Part shown: positions 6,977-15,330 of the stretch, one piece after another
Numbering within the stretch: the first letter of the stretch is position 1
Layout: each line of letters opens with the position of its first letter
Assembly: GCA_027489105.1 (NCBI GenBank)
Contig: JAIYAJ010000337.1
Coordinates: 1 to 18,244, forward strand
Origin: Zymomonas sp.
Lineage (GTDB): Bacteria > Pseudomonadota > Alphaproteobacteria > Sphingomonadales > Sphingomonadaceae
Reading direction: 5' to 3'
DNA length: 18,244 nt
Notes under the pieces: generated by a model
What the model saw: the letters and a program-made list of their open reading frames with translations, nothing else
What the model was told of the DNA's origin: nothing
Database searches by the model: none
Translations under genes and position numbers: made by a program

Positions 6977-9139
6977 ATGACCGAGATCACGCCCGCCATC
7001 GTCGCCGAGCACGGCCTGTCCCCCGAAGAATATGAGCGCATCCTGCATGCGATGGGTCGGGAGCCGAACCTGACCGAGCTCGGCATCTTCTCGGTGATGT
7101 GGTCCGAGCATTGCAGCTACAAGTCGAGCCGCATCCATCTGAAGAAGCTGCCGACGACCGGCCCGCAAGTGATCTGCGGCCCCGGCGAGAATGCCGGCGT
7201 GGTCGACATCGGCGATGGCCAGGCCGCCATCTTCAAGATGGAGAGCCACAACCACCCGAGCTATATCGAACCCTATCAGGGCGCAGCGACCGGGGTTGGC
7301 GGCATCCTGCGCGACGTGTTCACCATGGGCGCGCGGCCGGTCGCCAACATGAACGCGCTGCGCTTCGGTCGGCCCGATCATCCCAAGATGCGCCACCTGA
7401 TCTCGGGCGTGGTCCACGGGATCGGCGGCTATGGCAATTGCGTCGGCGTGCCGACCGTCGGTGGCGAGGTCAATTTCCACCCTGCCTATGACGGCAATAT
7501 CCTCGTCAACGCGATGACCGTCGGCGTCGCCGATACCGACAAGATCTTCTATTCGGCCGCATCGGGCGACGGCAATCCGATCGTCTATGTCGGCTCGAAG
7601 ACGGGCCGCGACGGCATCCATGGCGCCACCATGGCCTCGGCCGAATTCGACGAAAACAGCGACGAGAAGCGCCCGACCGTGCAGGTCGGCGATCCGTTCA
7701 CCGAAAAGCTGCTGATCGAGGCCTGCCTCGAACTCATGGCAACTGACGTCATCGTCGCGATCCAGGATATGGGTGCGGCCGGGCTGACTTCGTCGTCGGT
7801 CGAGATGGCGTCGAAGGGCGGCGTCGGCATCGAACTCGACATGAATGCCGTGCCCTGCCGCGAAACCGGCATGACGCCCTATGAGATGATGCTGTCCGAG
7901 TCGCAGGAACGCATGCTGATGGTGCTCAAGCCCGGCCGCGAAGCCGAGGCCGAGGCGATCTTCCGCAAATGGGAACTCGATTTCGCCGTCATCGGGCGCG
8001 TGACCGAGACCGGCCGCATGGTACTGCGCTTCGACAGCGAGATCGTCTGCGACATTCCGCTCGGCCCGCTCGCCGATGAGGCCCCGCTCTATGATCGGCC
8101 CTGGGTCCCCACCCCGGCCCGCGCGCCGCTCGGTCCCGTCGCGGCCAAGGGAAGCGTGCCCGAAAATCTGCTGACGCTGATGGCGTCCCCCGATCTCGCC
8201 AGCCGGCGCTGGATCTGGGAGCAATATGACCACATGGTGGGCGCAGACACCATCCAACGCCCCGGCGGCGACGCCGCCGTCGTCCGCGTCCATGGCACGC
8301 GCAAGGGCATCGCGATCAGCACCGACTGCACCCCCCGCTACGTCTTCGCCGACCCGGTCCAGGGTGGCGCCCAGGCGATTGCCGAATGCTGGCGCAACAT
8401 CACCGCGGTCGGCGCCAAGCCGCTCGCGACGACCGACTGCATGAACTTCGGCAACCCGCAGCGGCCCGAAATCATGGGTCAGTTCGTCGGCGCGATCGAG
8501 GGCATGGCCAAAGCCTGCAGCGCGCTCGACTTCCCGATCGTGTCGGGCAATGTCAGCCTCTACAACGAGACCAAAAACGAGGACGGCAGCGGCAGCGCCA
8601 TCCTGCCGACTCCCGCGATCGGCGGCATCGGTCTGCTCGCAGACATCGACACGATGGCGACGATCGCCTTCAAGGGCGAAGGCGAGCATATCGTTCTGAT
8701 CGGCGAAGATGGCAGCCATCTCGGCCAGTCGTTGTGGCTGCGCTACGTTGCCGGGCGTGAAGAAGGCCCGCCCCCGCCGGTCGATCTCGAACTCGAGAAG
8801 CGCAATGGCGATTTCGTCCGCGACCTGATCTCGGACGGCAAGGTGAGCGCCGTGCACGATCTGTCGGACGGCGGCCTGCTGGTGGCGATCGCCGAGATGG
8901 CTCTGGCCGGCAATGTCGGCGCGAAGCTCGACGAACTCGATCATGTCCGCGCCTTCGGCGAGGATCAGGCGCGCTATGTCGTGACCACCGCCAATTCGGA
9001 CGCGTTGCTCGCCGCAGCCCTGACCGCCGGTGTGAGTGCGCGCCGGATCGGGGTGACTGGCGGCGACACGCTCGTCGGGATCACTTTGTCCGATCTGCGC
9101 GCGGCGCATGAAGGATTCTTCCCCGGCCTCATGCACTGA
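6977..9139 (+). CDS. purL: phosphoribosylformylglycinamidine synthase subunit PurL
   Basis: A 720-residue small-type PurL, the ATP-dependent synthetase subunit that converts FGAR to FGAM in step four of de novo purine synthesis, together with PurQ and PurS. Clear family motifs are [14 protein letters not shown] near residue 37, [25 protein letters not shown] around residues 90-114, and the second half with [22 protein letters not shown] and [10 protein letters not shown]. The [18 protein letters not shown] motif is near the C terminus. The length fits the PurL of the three-subunit enzyme. The ATG at 6977 gives the conserved start [15 protein letters not shown]; the frame opens far upstream but that part overlaps the sigma gene. 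No strong Shine-Dalgarno sequence is present. purQ and purS are not in the window. The gene stands alone between a divergent ECF operon and a convergent c-di-GMP gene. Confidence 0.98.
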   Translation: MTEITPAIVAEHGLSPEEYERILHAMGREPNLTELGIFSVMWSEHCSYKSSRIHLKKLPTTGPQVICGPGENAGVVDIGDGQAAIFKMESHNHPSYIEPYQGAATGVGGILRDVFTMGARPVANMNALRFGRPDHPKMRHLISGVVHGIGGYGNCVGVPTVGGEVNFHPAYDGNILVNAMTVGVADTDKIFYSAASGDGNPIVYVGSKTGRDGIHGATMASAEFDENSDEKRPTVQVGDPFTEKLLIEACLELMATDVIVAIQDMGAAGLTSSSVEMASKGGVGIELDMNAVPCRETGMTPYEMMLSESQERMLMVLKPGREAEAEAIFRKWELDFAVIGRVTETGRMVLRFDSEIVCDIPLGPLADEAPLYDRPWVPTPARAPLGPVAAKGSVPENLLTLMASPDLASRRWIWEQYDHMVGADTIQRPGGDAAVVRVHGTRKGIAISTDCTPRYVFADPVQGGAQAIAECWRNITAVGAKPLATTDCMNFGNPQRPEIMGQFVGAIEGMAKACSALDFPIVSGNVSLYNETKNEDGSGSAILPTPAIGGIGLLADIDTMATIAFKGEGEHIVLIGEDGSHLGQSLWLRYVAGREEGPPPPVDLELEKRNGDFVRDLISDGKVSAVHDLSDGGLLVAIAEMALAGNVGAKLDELDHVRAFGEDQARYVVTTANSDALLAAALTAGVSARRIGVTGGDTLVGITLSDLRAAHEGFFPGLMH

Positions 9140-9145
9140 GCCCGG

Positions 9146-9169
9146 CCCCCGATGTCCGGCGACCGGGGG
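9146..9169 (+). terminator. hairpin just after purL
   Basis: CCCCCG (9146-9151) pairs with CGGGGG (9164-9169) around a 12-nt loop, starting 7 nt after the purL stop. No T-run follows, so it is either a weak terminator or a 3'-end stabilising hairpin. Confidence 0.3.
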
Positions 9170-9194
9170 ATCCACATCATTGCGAGAAAAGGGA

Positions 9195-9232
9195 GAATGG
9201 GCGGGGTCAGGAGAGGCGGACCCCGCCCATTC
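9195..9232. terminator. strong 14-bp hairpin between convergent purL and the c-di-GMP gene
   Basis: GAATGGGCGGGGTC (9195-9208) and its exact reverse complement (9219-9232) enclose a 10-nt loop. On the minus strand the stem is followed by a pyrimidine tract containing TTTT; on the plus strand there is no T-run. It probably serves as a shared terminator, with the better polarity for minus-strand transcripts, although it lies about 120 nt beyond the minus-strand stop. Confidence 0.6.
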
Positions 9233-9350
9233 GCATGTCCCGAGGAGGGAGTGTTCGGGGCATGTGCGCCGCCGACCAAGGGCATAACCAGCGGCGTGCC
9301 ACTCTATTATTGCGAACGCATATCAATAGCAAGAGATAAATCGAGACCGG

Positions 9351-12032
9351 TCAACCGGTGACGCGCAACTGCCGCTGGGCATTGAATTGCTCGATCTCGA
9401 TCGGTTCGTCGAATGCCACCCCGAAGCGCTCCTCGTCCGACCAGCGGACGACAGCGGAAACGCGCCGGCCCTCGCCGAAATCCAGGTCGACCTTATCCCC
9501 CGGCCGGAAGGCGGTGGCGCTCTCGATCATCGCGCCCGAGCGCGACAGGTTGCGAACCCGCCCCTGCGCCGGCCCGAACGCCCCGTGGATGGTGGCCGAT
9601 CGCAGCACGGCGACACGGGGATCGCGCGTCACCAGCAATCCCGGCATCGCCAGCTTGATCGAGCCCGCAACGCGCGCCCTCGCCTCGTCCGACAGCATCG
9701 GCTTGCCGAAGATATAGCCCTGGATATGGCTGCAGCCGAGCGAGCGGATCAACGCAAGCTCGTCCGGAGTCTCGGCGCCCTCGGCGGTGGTCTCCATCTC
9801 CAGACTTTCCGCCAGCGCGACGATCGCGCGGATGATCGCCGCGTTGCGATTACCGGGCACCGCCGCGCCGCGCACGAAGCTCTGGTCGATCTTGATCTTG
9901 TTGAACGGCGCCTTCTTCAGATAGCCGAGCGACGAATAGCCCGTACCGAAGTCGTCCAGTGCGAAACGGACCCCGATCGCCTTCAGCCGGGCGAACATCG
10001 CGTCGGTCGCGGCATCGTCGTTGAGGAAGACGCCCTCGGTGATCTCCAGTTCGAGCCGGTGCGGCGGCAGCTGCGATGCCGCCAGCGCCGACATCACGAT
10101 GCCCGGCAGCGACGGGTTGGCGAACTGGATCGGCGAGATATTGACCGCGATCCGGACCGAATCGGGCCAGTTGGCGGCTTCCATGCACGCGGTGCGCAAC
10201 ACCCACTCGCCGATCTGCGGAATCAGACCGATCTCCTCGGCAACGGGAATGAACTCGGCGGGGGAGATGGGGCCGCGCGTCGGATGGTTCCAGCGAACCA
10301 GCGCCTCGAAACAGACGATCGCCTCACTGTCGGCGTTGACGACGGGCTGATAGACGAGGTGGAGCCCGCTGTCGTTCATGACCTTGCGCAGGTCCATTTC
10401 CAGCAGGCGCCGGTCCTTGGCGCTCGCATGCATTTCCGGCTCGTAGAAGCGGTGCACGCCCTTGCCGTCGGCCTTGGCCGCATAGAGCGCCAGATCGGCA
10501 TTGCGCACCAGCGCGTCGGCGGTGGCGCCGTCCTCGGGCGCGATCGCGATCCCGACCGAGGCGCCGATGGTGACGTGCGAGCCTTCGATCAGATAGGGCT
10601 TCGACACTTCCTGGATGATCGCCGAGGCCAGCGTGGCCAGCCGGTTCTTGTCGACGATGCCCGGCAGAACGACATTGAACTCGTCGCCGCCGAGGCGCCC
10701 GACCTGGCCATCATTATGGACGATCCGCTGGAGGCGTTCGGCGACCTGACGCAGCAACCCGTCGCCGACCGGGTGGCCGAGCGTGTCGTTGACCATCTTG
10801 AACCGGTCGAGATCGAGCATGAACAGCGCCGCGCGCTTCGGCCGCCCGGCGATGTCGCGCATCGATTCGTCCAGCGTTCGCCGCATCAGGATGCGGTTGG
10901 GCAGCCCGGTGAGCGAATCATAGCTGGCCAGCCGCTTCACTTCGGCCTCCGACCGGCGCATTTCGGTCAGGTCGGTGCCGCTGCCCCGGAAGCCGAGAAA
11001 GGTGCCGAATTCATCGAAGGCGGGCCGACCCGACAGCGACCACCAGCGCACGTCATGGCCACTCGCCGCGCGGACCGCGATCTCCGAAAATGCCAGACGC
11101 GTCGACAAATGGAAACCCAGCGTCCGCTCCCCGTCGCCCGTGCCGCCCCGCGATTCTCCAGTCTCGTGCAGGACGAGGCCGGTCATGGGGGTGCCGAGCA
11201 ACTGTTCGACCGGTACGCCCAACGCCACCGCGATCTGCGGCGAAATATAGCTGATCAGGCCGCGTTCGTCGGTTTCCCAGAACCAGCCACGACCGCTTTC
11301 CTCGAACTCGCTCAGCAGCAGCGAGGCCTTGAGAGCGGCGGCGGCGTTGACCAGCCAGCGGCGCGAGGCGAGGTAGCTGCGCTGCGAGATGCCGCCCAGC
11401 GCGACTGTCGCGACCGCCAGCAAGGGCAGCAGCATTGCCAGCACCGCAAATTGCCCGAACAACCCGACGCTGGCGATCGACAGGGTCAGCCACAGCGCGA
11501 GCGCGGCCGTCGGCACGGGGGCGAAGATCAGCGTGGTGATAATCAGCAGCGCGCCATGCGCGACGATCGCGACCGGCCAATGCGGGTTGGCGGCGTCCCC
11601 CGGAAGGCCGAGCATCCACAACGACCAGCCGAGTCCCTGCAACAGCCCCAGCAGCGTGATCAAGCCGTGCATCCGCGTCGGAGATCCGATCGCACCGTGT
11701 TCGGCCCGCCCCGAGCCGGCACGCCTGCGCCGGCCGAACAATGCCAGCACGGCGCCGGCCGGAAGAACGAAAAACAGCGGGAGGATCAGCGCCCAGAAGG
11801 CCGCGCTGCCGGCATCCGGACGCCGTACGAACGCGAGACCCGCCGCGACGACGACATTGGCCAGCAGCAGCACCGGCAGGGCGTCGATCGTCATCCGCAC
11901 CCGGTTGGCGATCGACTGCTGATCATGTGTGTCGGCGCTCGGGAACAGGCCATGGAGAAACTGGCCGCGCCGGGGCTCGGCCTCGTTCCTCGTCTCGATC
12001 GCCATAACCGACCTGCCACGTACCCGCCGCAT
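9351..12032 (-). CDS. membrane PAS-GGDEF-EAL-PilZ cyclic-di-GMP signalling protein
   Basis: About 893 residues. Several hydrophobic segments in roughly residues 45-220 form a membrane sensor region. A PAS domain follows (about 235-345, GRGWFWETDERGLISYISPQIA). The GGDEF domain has an intact GGDEF motif at 448-452, but the RxxD inhibitory site five residues before it is absent (HNDG there). The EAL domain keeps EAL at 576-578, the AVNISPIQF motif, DDFGTG at 693-698 and QGYIFGKP, so phosphodiesterase activity is likely. A C-terminal PilZ-like domain (about 800-890) carries NLSRSG. The start at 12032 is supported by GAGGAG at 12042-12047 with 9-nt spacing; an ATG at 12005 is the main alternative, and 12041 is too close to that site. 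Expected role: making and/or breaking c-di-GMP at the membrane to control motility, adhesion or exopolysaccharide. It lies downstream of a phosphatase gene with a gap of about 64 nt. Confidence 0.92.
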   Translation of the reverse strand: MRRVRGRSVMAIETRNEAEPRRGQFLHGLFPSADTHDQQSIANRVRMTIDALPVLLLANVVVAAGLAFVRRPDAGSAAFWALILPLFFVLPAGAVLALFGRRRRAGSGRAEHGAIGSPTRMHGLITLLGLLQGLGWSLWMLGLPGDAANPHWPVAIVAHGALLIITTLIFAPVPTAALALWLTLSIASVGLFGQFAVLAMLLPLLAVATVALGGISQRSYLASRRWLVNAAAALKASLLLSEFEESGRGWFWETDERGLISYISPQIAVALGVPVEQLLGTPMTGLVLHETGESRGGTGDGERTLGFHLSTRLAFSEIAVRAASGHDVRWWSLSGRPAFDEFGTFLGFRGSGTDLTEMRRSEAEVKRLASYDSLTGLPNRILMRRTLDESMRDIAGRPKRAALFMLDLDRFKMVNDTLGHPVGDGLLRQVAERLQRIVHNDGQVGRLGGDEFNVVLPGIVDKNRLATLASAIIQEVSKPYLIEGSHVTIGASVGIAIAPEDGATADALVRNADLALYAAKADGKGVHRFYEPEMHASAKDRRLLEMDLRKVMNDSGLHLVYQPVVNADSEAIVCFEALVRWNHPTRGPISPAEFIPVAEEIGLIPQIGEWVLRTACMEAANWPDSVRIAVNISPIQFANPSLPGIVMSALAASQLPPHRLELEITEGVFLNDDAATDAMFARLKAIGVRFALDDFGTGYSSLGYLKKAPFNKIKIDQSFVRGAAVPGNRNAAIIRAIVALAESLEMETTAEGAETPDELALIRSLGCSHIQGYIFGKPMLSDEARARVAGSIKLAMPGLLVTRDPRVAVLRSATIHGAFGPAQGRVRNLSRSGAMIESATAFRPGDKVDLDFGEGRRVSAVVRWSDEERFGVAFDEPIEIEQFNAQRQLRVTG

Positions 12033-12041
12033 GCGGCGCAT

Positions 12042-12047
12042 CTCCTC
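12042..12047 (-). promoter_or_regulatory. ribosome binding site deciding the start of the c-di-GMP protein
   Basis: GAGGAG on the minus strand lies 9 nt before the ATG at 12032 and directly abuts the in-frame ATG at 12041. It therefore favours 12032. The ATG at 12005 has only a weaker AGGT nearby. Confidence 0.45.
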
Positions 12048-12096
12048 GAACCGGGAAGCCGAGGCGTTGCGCGCCCGGCTCCATTCCGAGTCGGGC

Positions 12097-12939
12097 TTAG
12101 CCGAAGCTGCTTAATTTCGTTTGAACTTCACCGTCGATGACGCTGGCCTGGATCAGCCAGCGGCGATCCCCTTCGAGGCCCAGCGCGGTCAGGATACCGC
12201 TGCGATAGGCGCCGGTGTCGATTCCCATACGATTGGGCTGCAGGTCGGGGTCGGTCGAGATCGAATGGCCGTGCACGATGAAAGCACCATGATCGCCCTT
12301 GCTCGCCAGGAACTCCTGCCGAATCCAGCGCATGTCGGAGGGATTCTGGTCCTCCAGAGCGATCCCCGGCCGGATGCCGGCATGAACGAGCACATAGTCG
12401 CCGAACCGGATCGCGTCGGGCAGGCTGTCCAGAAACTGCCGGTGCCGCTCGGGGATGTAGTGCCGCAGCGTCTCTGCCGGCGGCAGCTCCTCCCCCAGCT
12501 GTGCGACAGGCATGCCATAGCTGGCGAGCGTCTCGTAGCCGCCGAACTTCAGCCAGAGATTGGTCGCGCGGTCCTCGAGCGGATCGAGCGCTCGCAGCAT
12601 CGCCTCCTCATGATTGCCCATGAGGATATGAAAGGTGGCGAAGGAGGGCAGTCCGCTGATCGCATATTCGACCGTTTCCGCGGAATAGGGGCCCCGGTCG
12701 ACCAGATCGCCGAGCAGGACGACATGGCTGTCCGCATCGGCGCGCGCGGCGCTGTCGTCGCGAATATGGGTGAGCAACGGCAGCAGCAGGTCGAGCCGGC
12801 CATGCACATCGCCGATCGCATAGACCCTCTGCCCGGCAGGAACGCGCGGCCTTGGCGCTTCGGCACGACGCGCCGTCAGCGTGTTCATCCGCTGCCGCCA
12901 TCCGCGATCACCGCCCTGCTGTTCGTCCGTATCGTTCAA
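12097..12939 (-). CDS. PPP-family metallophosphoesterase (serine/threonine protein phosphatase or ApaH-like)
   Basis: A 280-residue protein with all the metal-site motifs of the PPP phosphoesterases: GDVHG at residues 43-47, GDLVDRGP at 77-84, GNHE at 108-111, His186 in LVHAGIRPG and HGH at 223-225. These bind a two-metal centre that cleaves phosphomonoesters, or dinucleoside polyphosphates in ApaH-like members. The first codon is TTG at 12939; a GGAGG 7 nt upstream makes it more likely than the in-frame ATG at 12888, which has no clear ribosome-binding site. The extra N-terminal residues are polar and not conserved-looking. It precedes the c-di-GMP gene on the same strand, so the two may be co-transcribed. 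Whether it acts on phosphoproteins or on small molecules cannot be told from sequence. Confidence 0.85.
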   Translation of the reverse strand: MNDTDEQQGGDRGWRQRMNTLTARRAEAPRPRVPAGQRVYAIGDVHGRLDLLLPLLTHIRDDSAARADADSHVVLLGDLVDRGPYSAETVEYAISGLPSFATFHILMGNHEEAMLRALDPLEDRATNLWLKFGGYETLASYGMPVAQLGEELPPAETLRHYIPERHRQFLDSLPDAIRFGDYVLVHAGIRPGIALEDQNPSDMRWIRQEFLASKGDHGAFIVHGHSISTDPDLQPNRMGIDTGAYRSGILTALGLEGDRRWLIQASVIDGEVQTKLSSFG

Positions 12940-13234
12940 AATCCAGCCTCCGAAGGTCGGCAGATATGGCCGGAGGCATGAAACATGGCAATGGACGGTT
13001 CAACGTTAAGCCGTGGTCACTCGGCGTAGCGGCCATCTGCACGGTTGAATCGCAGAGACCGTTCGGCCATAGGAGTGGCGACGACCACAGCGAAGGCTGC
13101 CCCGCTTCATCACGACCCCATGATGTTCCGAGAGCCTCTTGAGGCCTATCCAATCGTAAGGGTAACGCGGAAAAGCCAATAGGCCCGACATCTCCGACAA
13201 CCATTCGATCAAAGAGAAACGGCTAGTACATTAA
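12940..13234. other. gap of about 295 nt between divergent genes, no gene recognised
   Basis: This stretch separates the phosphatase gene from the FkbM gene and marks the change from GC-rich to low-GC DNA. Short frames exist on both strands (for example 13006-13212 minus), but none resembles a known protein or has a convincing start. A 12-nt perfect inverted repeat, GCCTC-TT-GAGGC, lies at 13134-13145. Promoters for both flanking genes should be here, but I could not pick out a convincing pair of boxes. Confidence 0.5.
12947..12951 (-). promoter_or_regulatory. GGAGG ribosome binding site in front of a TTG start
   Basis: On the minus strand GGAGG lies 7 nt before the TTG at 12939-12937, ideal spacing. 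It is the reason for preferring the rare TTG codon over the ATG 51 nt downstream. Confidence 0.5.
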
Positions 13235-14131
13235 ATGGCCTTTAGAAAAATAGCTGCCGGCATCTATCGCCGCCTTCACAATGTGCCAGCGACACCCAAA
13301 GGCGTTCTGAACCTCGGCGACCTTCTGAAGAAACCCCGCTATCAGAATGAGTCTGTCATTCGGGCCCTGTGTTCAAACGCCTACCTCGGCGACTATACCT
13401 CACTGAGCAGAGTATTAGGCCGGTACAACATGTTCGTAGACACCCGTGACATCGGCTTCTCTTCTCATATGTTGCTTAGTGGTTACTGGGAGATGTGGGT
13501 TACCGAAGCGCTCGCTCAAAGGGTTCATTCTGGAATGCGCGTCGTCGATTGCGGCGCAAATCTAGGCTATTTTTCTCTGCTGATGGCGGATCTGATCGGA
13601 CCCACCGGCCATCTCGATGCATTCGAACCAAATCCGGCTATTGCGGATCGACTGACGAAGAGCATAGATCTCAACGGCTTCGCAGCGCGGACCACCATTC
13701 ATCGCGCAGCCTTGTCCGACGTGGAAGGGGAAACCACCCTGTTCATGCCGGACGGCGAGCCAAAGAACGCTTACATGAACGACGACCCGACGCCGCGTGC
13801 CCATTCGTCTTCAGCGGTCGTGAGAACGATGAGGCTCGATGCGCTTGAAGACGCTCAAAAAATCGACTTTATCAAAATAGATGTCGAAGGCGCTGAAGAA
13901 CGCGTCTGGGCCGGAATGACCGGCATTTTGAAGAATCAACGACCATTGACGGTCGTGCTAGAATTCACTCCGGGCCGCTACAGCAACCCCAGCGACTTCG
14001 TAGATAGCTTGACTCATTATGGCTTCCGGATTGACTTGATCGATATAAAATATGGCGTTATTCCAACTACAAAGGCAGAAATTCTCGATGCTCCGCCTAC
14101 CGTTGACCAGATGCTTATATTGTCGAGATGA
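13235..14131 (+). CDS. FkbM family SAM-dependent methyltransferase
   Basis: A 298-residue protein. The class I methyltransferase motif I is at residues 103-113 (VVDCGANLGYF), the acidic residue ending strand 2 is Glu131 (DAFEPNP), and the FkbM hallmark DFIKIDVEGAEERVW is at 211-225. FkbM-type enzymes O-methylate sugars or other small hydroxyl groups in polyketides, glycans and surface polymers. Near kpsF and kdsB the likely target is a capsule or surface-glycan sugar, by inference. Residues 1-100 form an extra N-terminal part common in polysaccharide-linked members. The ATG at 13235 is preceded by AT-rich DNA without a good Shine-Dalgarno sequence. Base use differs from the neighbours: one sampled line is 48 % GC, and rare codons such as AGA, GTA and TTA occur in a row. 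The stop overlaps the next start (ATGA). Confidence 0.9.
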   Translation: MAFRKIAAGIYRRLHNVPATPKGVLNLGDLLKKPRYQNESVIRALCSNAYLGDYTSLSRVLGRYNMFVDTRDIGFSSHMLLSGYWEMWVTEALAQRVHSGMRVVDCGANLGYFSLLMADLIGPTGHLDAFEPNPAIADRLTKSIDLNGFAARTTIHRAALSDVEGETTLFMPDGEPKNAYMNDDPTPRAHSSSAVVRTMRLDALEDAQKIDFIKIDVEGAEERVWAGMTGILKNQRPLTVVLEFTPGRYSNPSDFVDSLTHYGFRIDLIDIKYGVIPTTKAEILDAPPTVDQMLILSR

Positions 14132-15228
14132 TGCCGATGGACATAGACGGCGTTCAGATTGATCCTTTCGGCTATCATCCTGATCGACGCAGTGCAGTAC
14201 GCCCGCTCGGCGGCGACATACCAAGCCTCGATCAGAAATACGTATTCCATACTAATTATATAACCTGTCACGCAGGCCGGATTATCTTCAGTATTCGGTT
14301 TGAGCATATGCGCAGTTCCCACGGCGAATTGTGCATTCAGCTTCAATCCTATCGTGCGGGGGACTCGAGAGGCGTCCTACTGGTCAACTCGACCCGTCGA
14401 GACCTGACAAACATCCCCGGCGAGCATCTAGAGCTTTCGATCGAAACCCATGCGGTAGAAGGGGTCGGCTACGCTCTTTATGGATATGTATCCGATACCA
14501 CCGACGCTGAAGCCAGAGATCTGCTGATCTATCTCCGCGAGATTGAGGATAGCCTGCCTCAATCCTCCCTACCGCTGACTGCGGACCGCAGTGCCCGTAC
14601 GGACGTTGTGGTCGACCGCTTGTCACGCCTTGTTGGCACAACATGCGCCAGCTTTTCGACCCCCGTCTCACAAGCCATGACGCGCGCGCAATTGACGGAG
14701 CCCCAATTTTCTCGCTCAGCCGCAGAACATGGCATGGAAGTGCATGCAGAGGCTTGGCCAACGCTATTTGCTTTTCGGGCCATCGAGATATTCGGTCTCG
14801 CCGCACCAGGATCGCGAGGGCTGTGCCTTGGTGAGCCGGATGATGCGCTCTCCGAATTGCTGAACCGTCGCGGCTGCGAAGTAGTGCAAGCTACAACCGA
14901 GGCTATAACTGGCGGGTTTGATTTCGCGTGGTCTATCCATGAATCTATTCCAGAGGACGACGCTTGGGATTTTGCGGCCTTCGTGGAAGGCGGCATGCGT
15001 CACCTCCTGCCCAAAGGACTAGCTGTACATATCGTTCCGGTTGCAACGTTACGTGCAAGCTTTCACTCGAGAGCGATCAGCCCGATGGGCGTTCAGAAAG
15101 CTGCTCTCACGTTGATTGCGCGCGGTTACGACGTCGTGCAGCTAAATTTCGAAGGCTGCGATGACTTGGCACCTGACGAAATGTTGCCATTCGGGTTGAT
15201 CGTACAACGGCCTGCCAAGCGGGGTTGA
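14128..15228 (+). CDS. unrecognised protein with a methyltransferase-like C-terminal half
   Basis: A 366-residue protein that I cannot assign to a named family. It starts on an ATGA overlap with the FkbM gene (a second ATG follows at once), so the pair is probably coupled. Residues about 25-140 look beta-rich with alternating hydrophobic strands (YVFHTNYITCHAGRIIFSIRF, ELCIQLQSY, GVLLVNST), as in small beta-sandwich or carbohydrate-binding domains. Residues about 205-360 resemble a degenerate class I methyltransferase: GLCLGEPDDALSELLNRRGCE stands where motif I should be, and FDFAWSIHES and GGMRHLLPKGLAVHIV match later strands. The glycine pattern and the acidic residue after strand 2 are missing, so SAM binding is doubtful. 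No signal peptide or membrane helix is seen. GC is about 47 % in a sampled line. A role in surface-glycan modification with FkbM is inferred from position only. Confidence 0.8.
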   Translation: MMPMDIDGVQIDPFGYHPDRRSAVRPLGGDIPSLDQKYVFHTNYITCHAGRIIFSIRFEHMRSSHGELCIQLQSYRAGDSRGVLLVNSTRRDLTNIPGEHLELSIETHAVEGVGYALYGYVSDTTDAEARDLLIYLREIEDSLPQSSLPLTADRSARTDVVVDRLSRLVGTTCASFSTPVSQAMTRAQLTEPQFSRSAAEHGMEVHAEAWPTLFAFRAIEIFGLAAPGSRGLCLGEPDDALSELLNRRGCEVVQATTEAITGGFDFAWSIHESIPEDDAWDFAAFVEGGMRHLLPKGLAVHIVPVATLRASFHSRAISPMGVQKAALTLIARGYDVVQLNFEGCDDLAPDEMLPFGLIVQRPAKRG

Positions 15229-15251
15229 GACGAGGCGTACGACAGCAGCGG

Positions 15252-15276
15252 TGCAACGCAGCAATTAACGGTTGCA
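15252..15276. repeat. short inverted repeat overlapping the kpsF promoter candidate
   Basis: TGCAAC (15252-15257) and GTTGCA (15271-15276) are inverted copies with a 13-nt spacer, and the second copy overlaps the proposed -35 box. It could be an operator; the arms are short enough for chance. Confidence 0.25.
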
Positions 15277-15299
15277 AGAAAATCAACGCAGGCTATTTT
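15272..15299 (+). promoter_or_regulatory. candidate promoter of the kpsF-kdsB-PhyH operon
   Basis: TTGCAA (15272-15277) and TATTTT (15294-15299) are spaced by 16 nt in the 102-nt gap after the 366-residue gene. A start near 15306 would leave a leader of about 25 nt before the GTG at 15331. Read-through from the FkbM pair is also possible. Confidence 0.35.
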
Positions 15300-15330
15300 C
15301 CGACCGCGTGGTGGGGCCAGGGAGACGAGC

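Noticed and set aside
6941..9175. 744-codon minus-strand frame opposite purL
   Set aside because: purL is certain on the plus strand; this frame has no family resemblance.
9346..9359. ACCGGT-CA-ACCGGT inverted repeat at the end of the c-di-GMP gene
   Set aside because: It overlaps the last codons and allows only a strained 2-nt loop, so chance is as good an explanation as a terminator.
9387..12140. 917-codon plus-strand frame opposite the c-di-GMP gene
   Set aside because: The opposite strand has unmistakable PAS, GGDEF, EAL and PilZ motifs; this frame has low-complexity Arg/Gln/His-rich sequence.
13006..13212. Small frames in the gap before fkbM, considered as a transposase remnant
   Set aside because: I looked for transposase motifs and terminal inverted repeats and saw none that I could defend.
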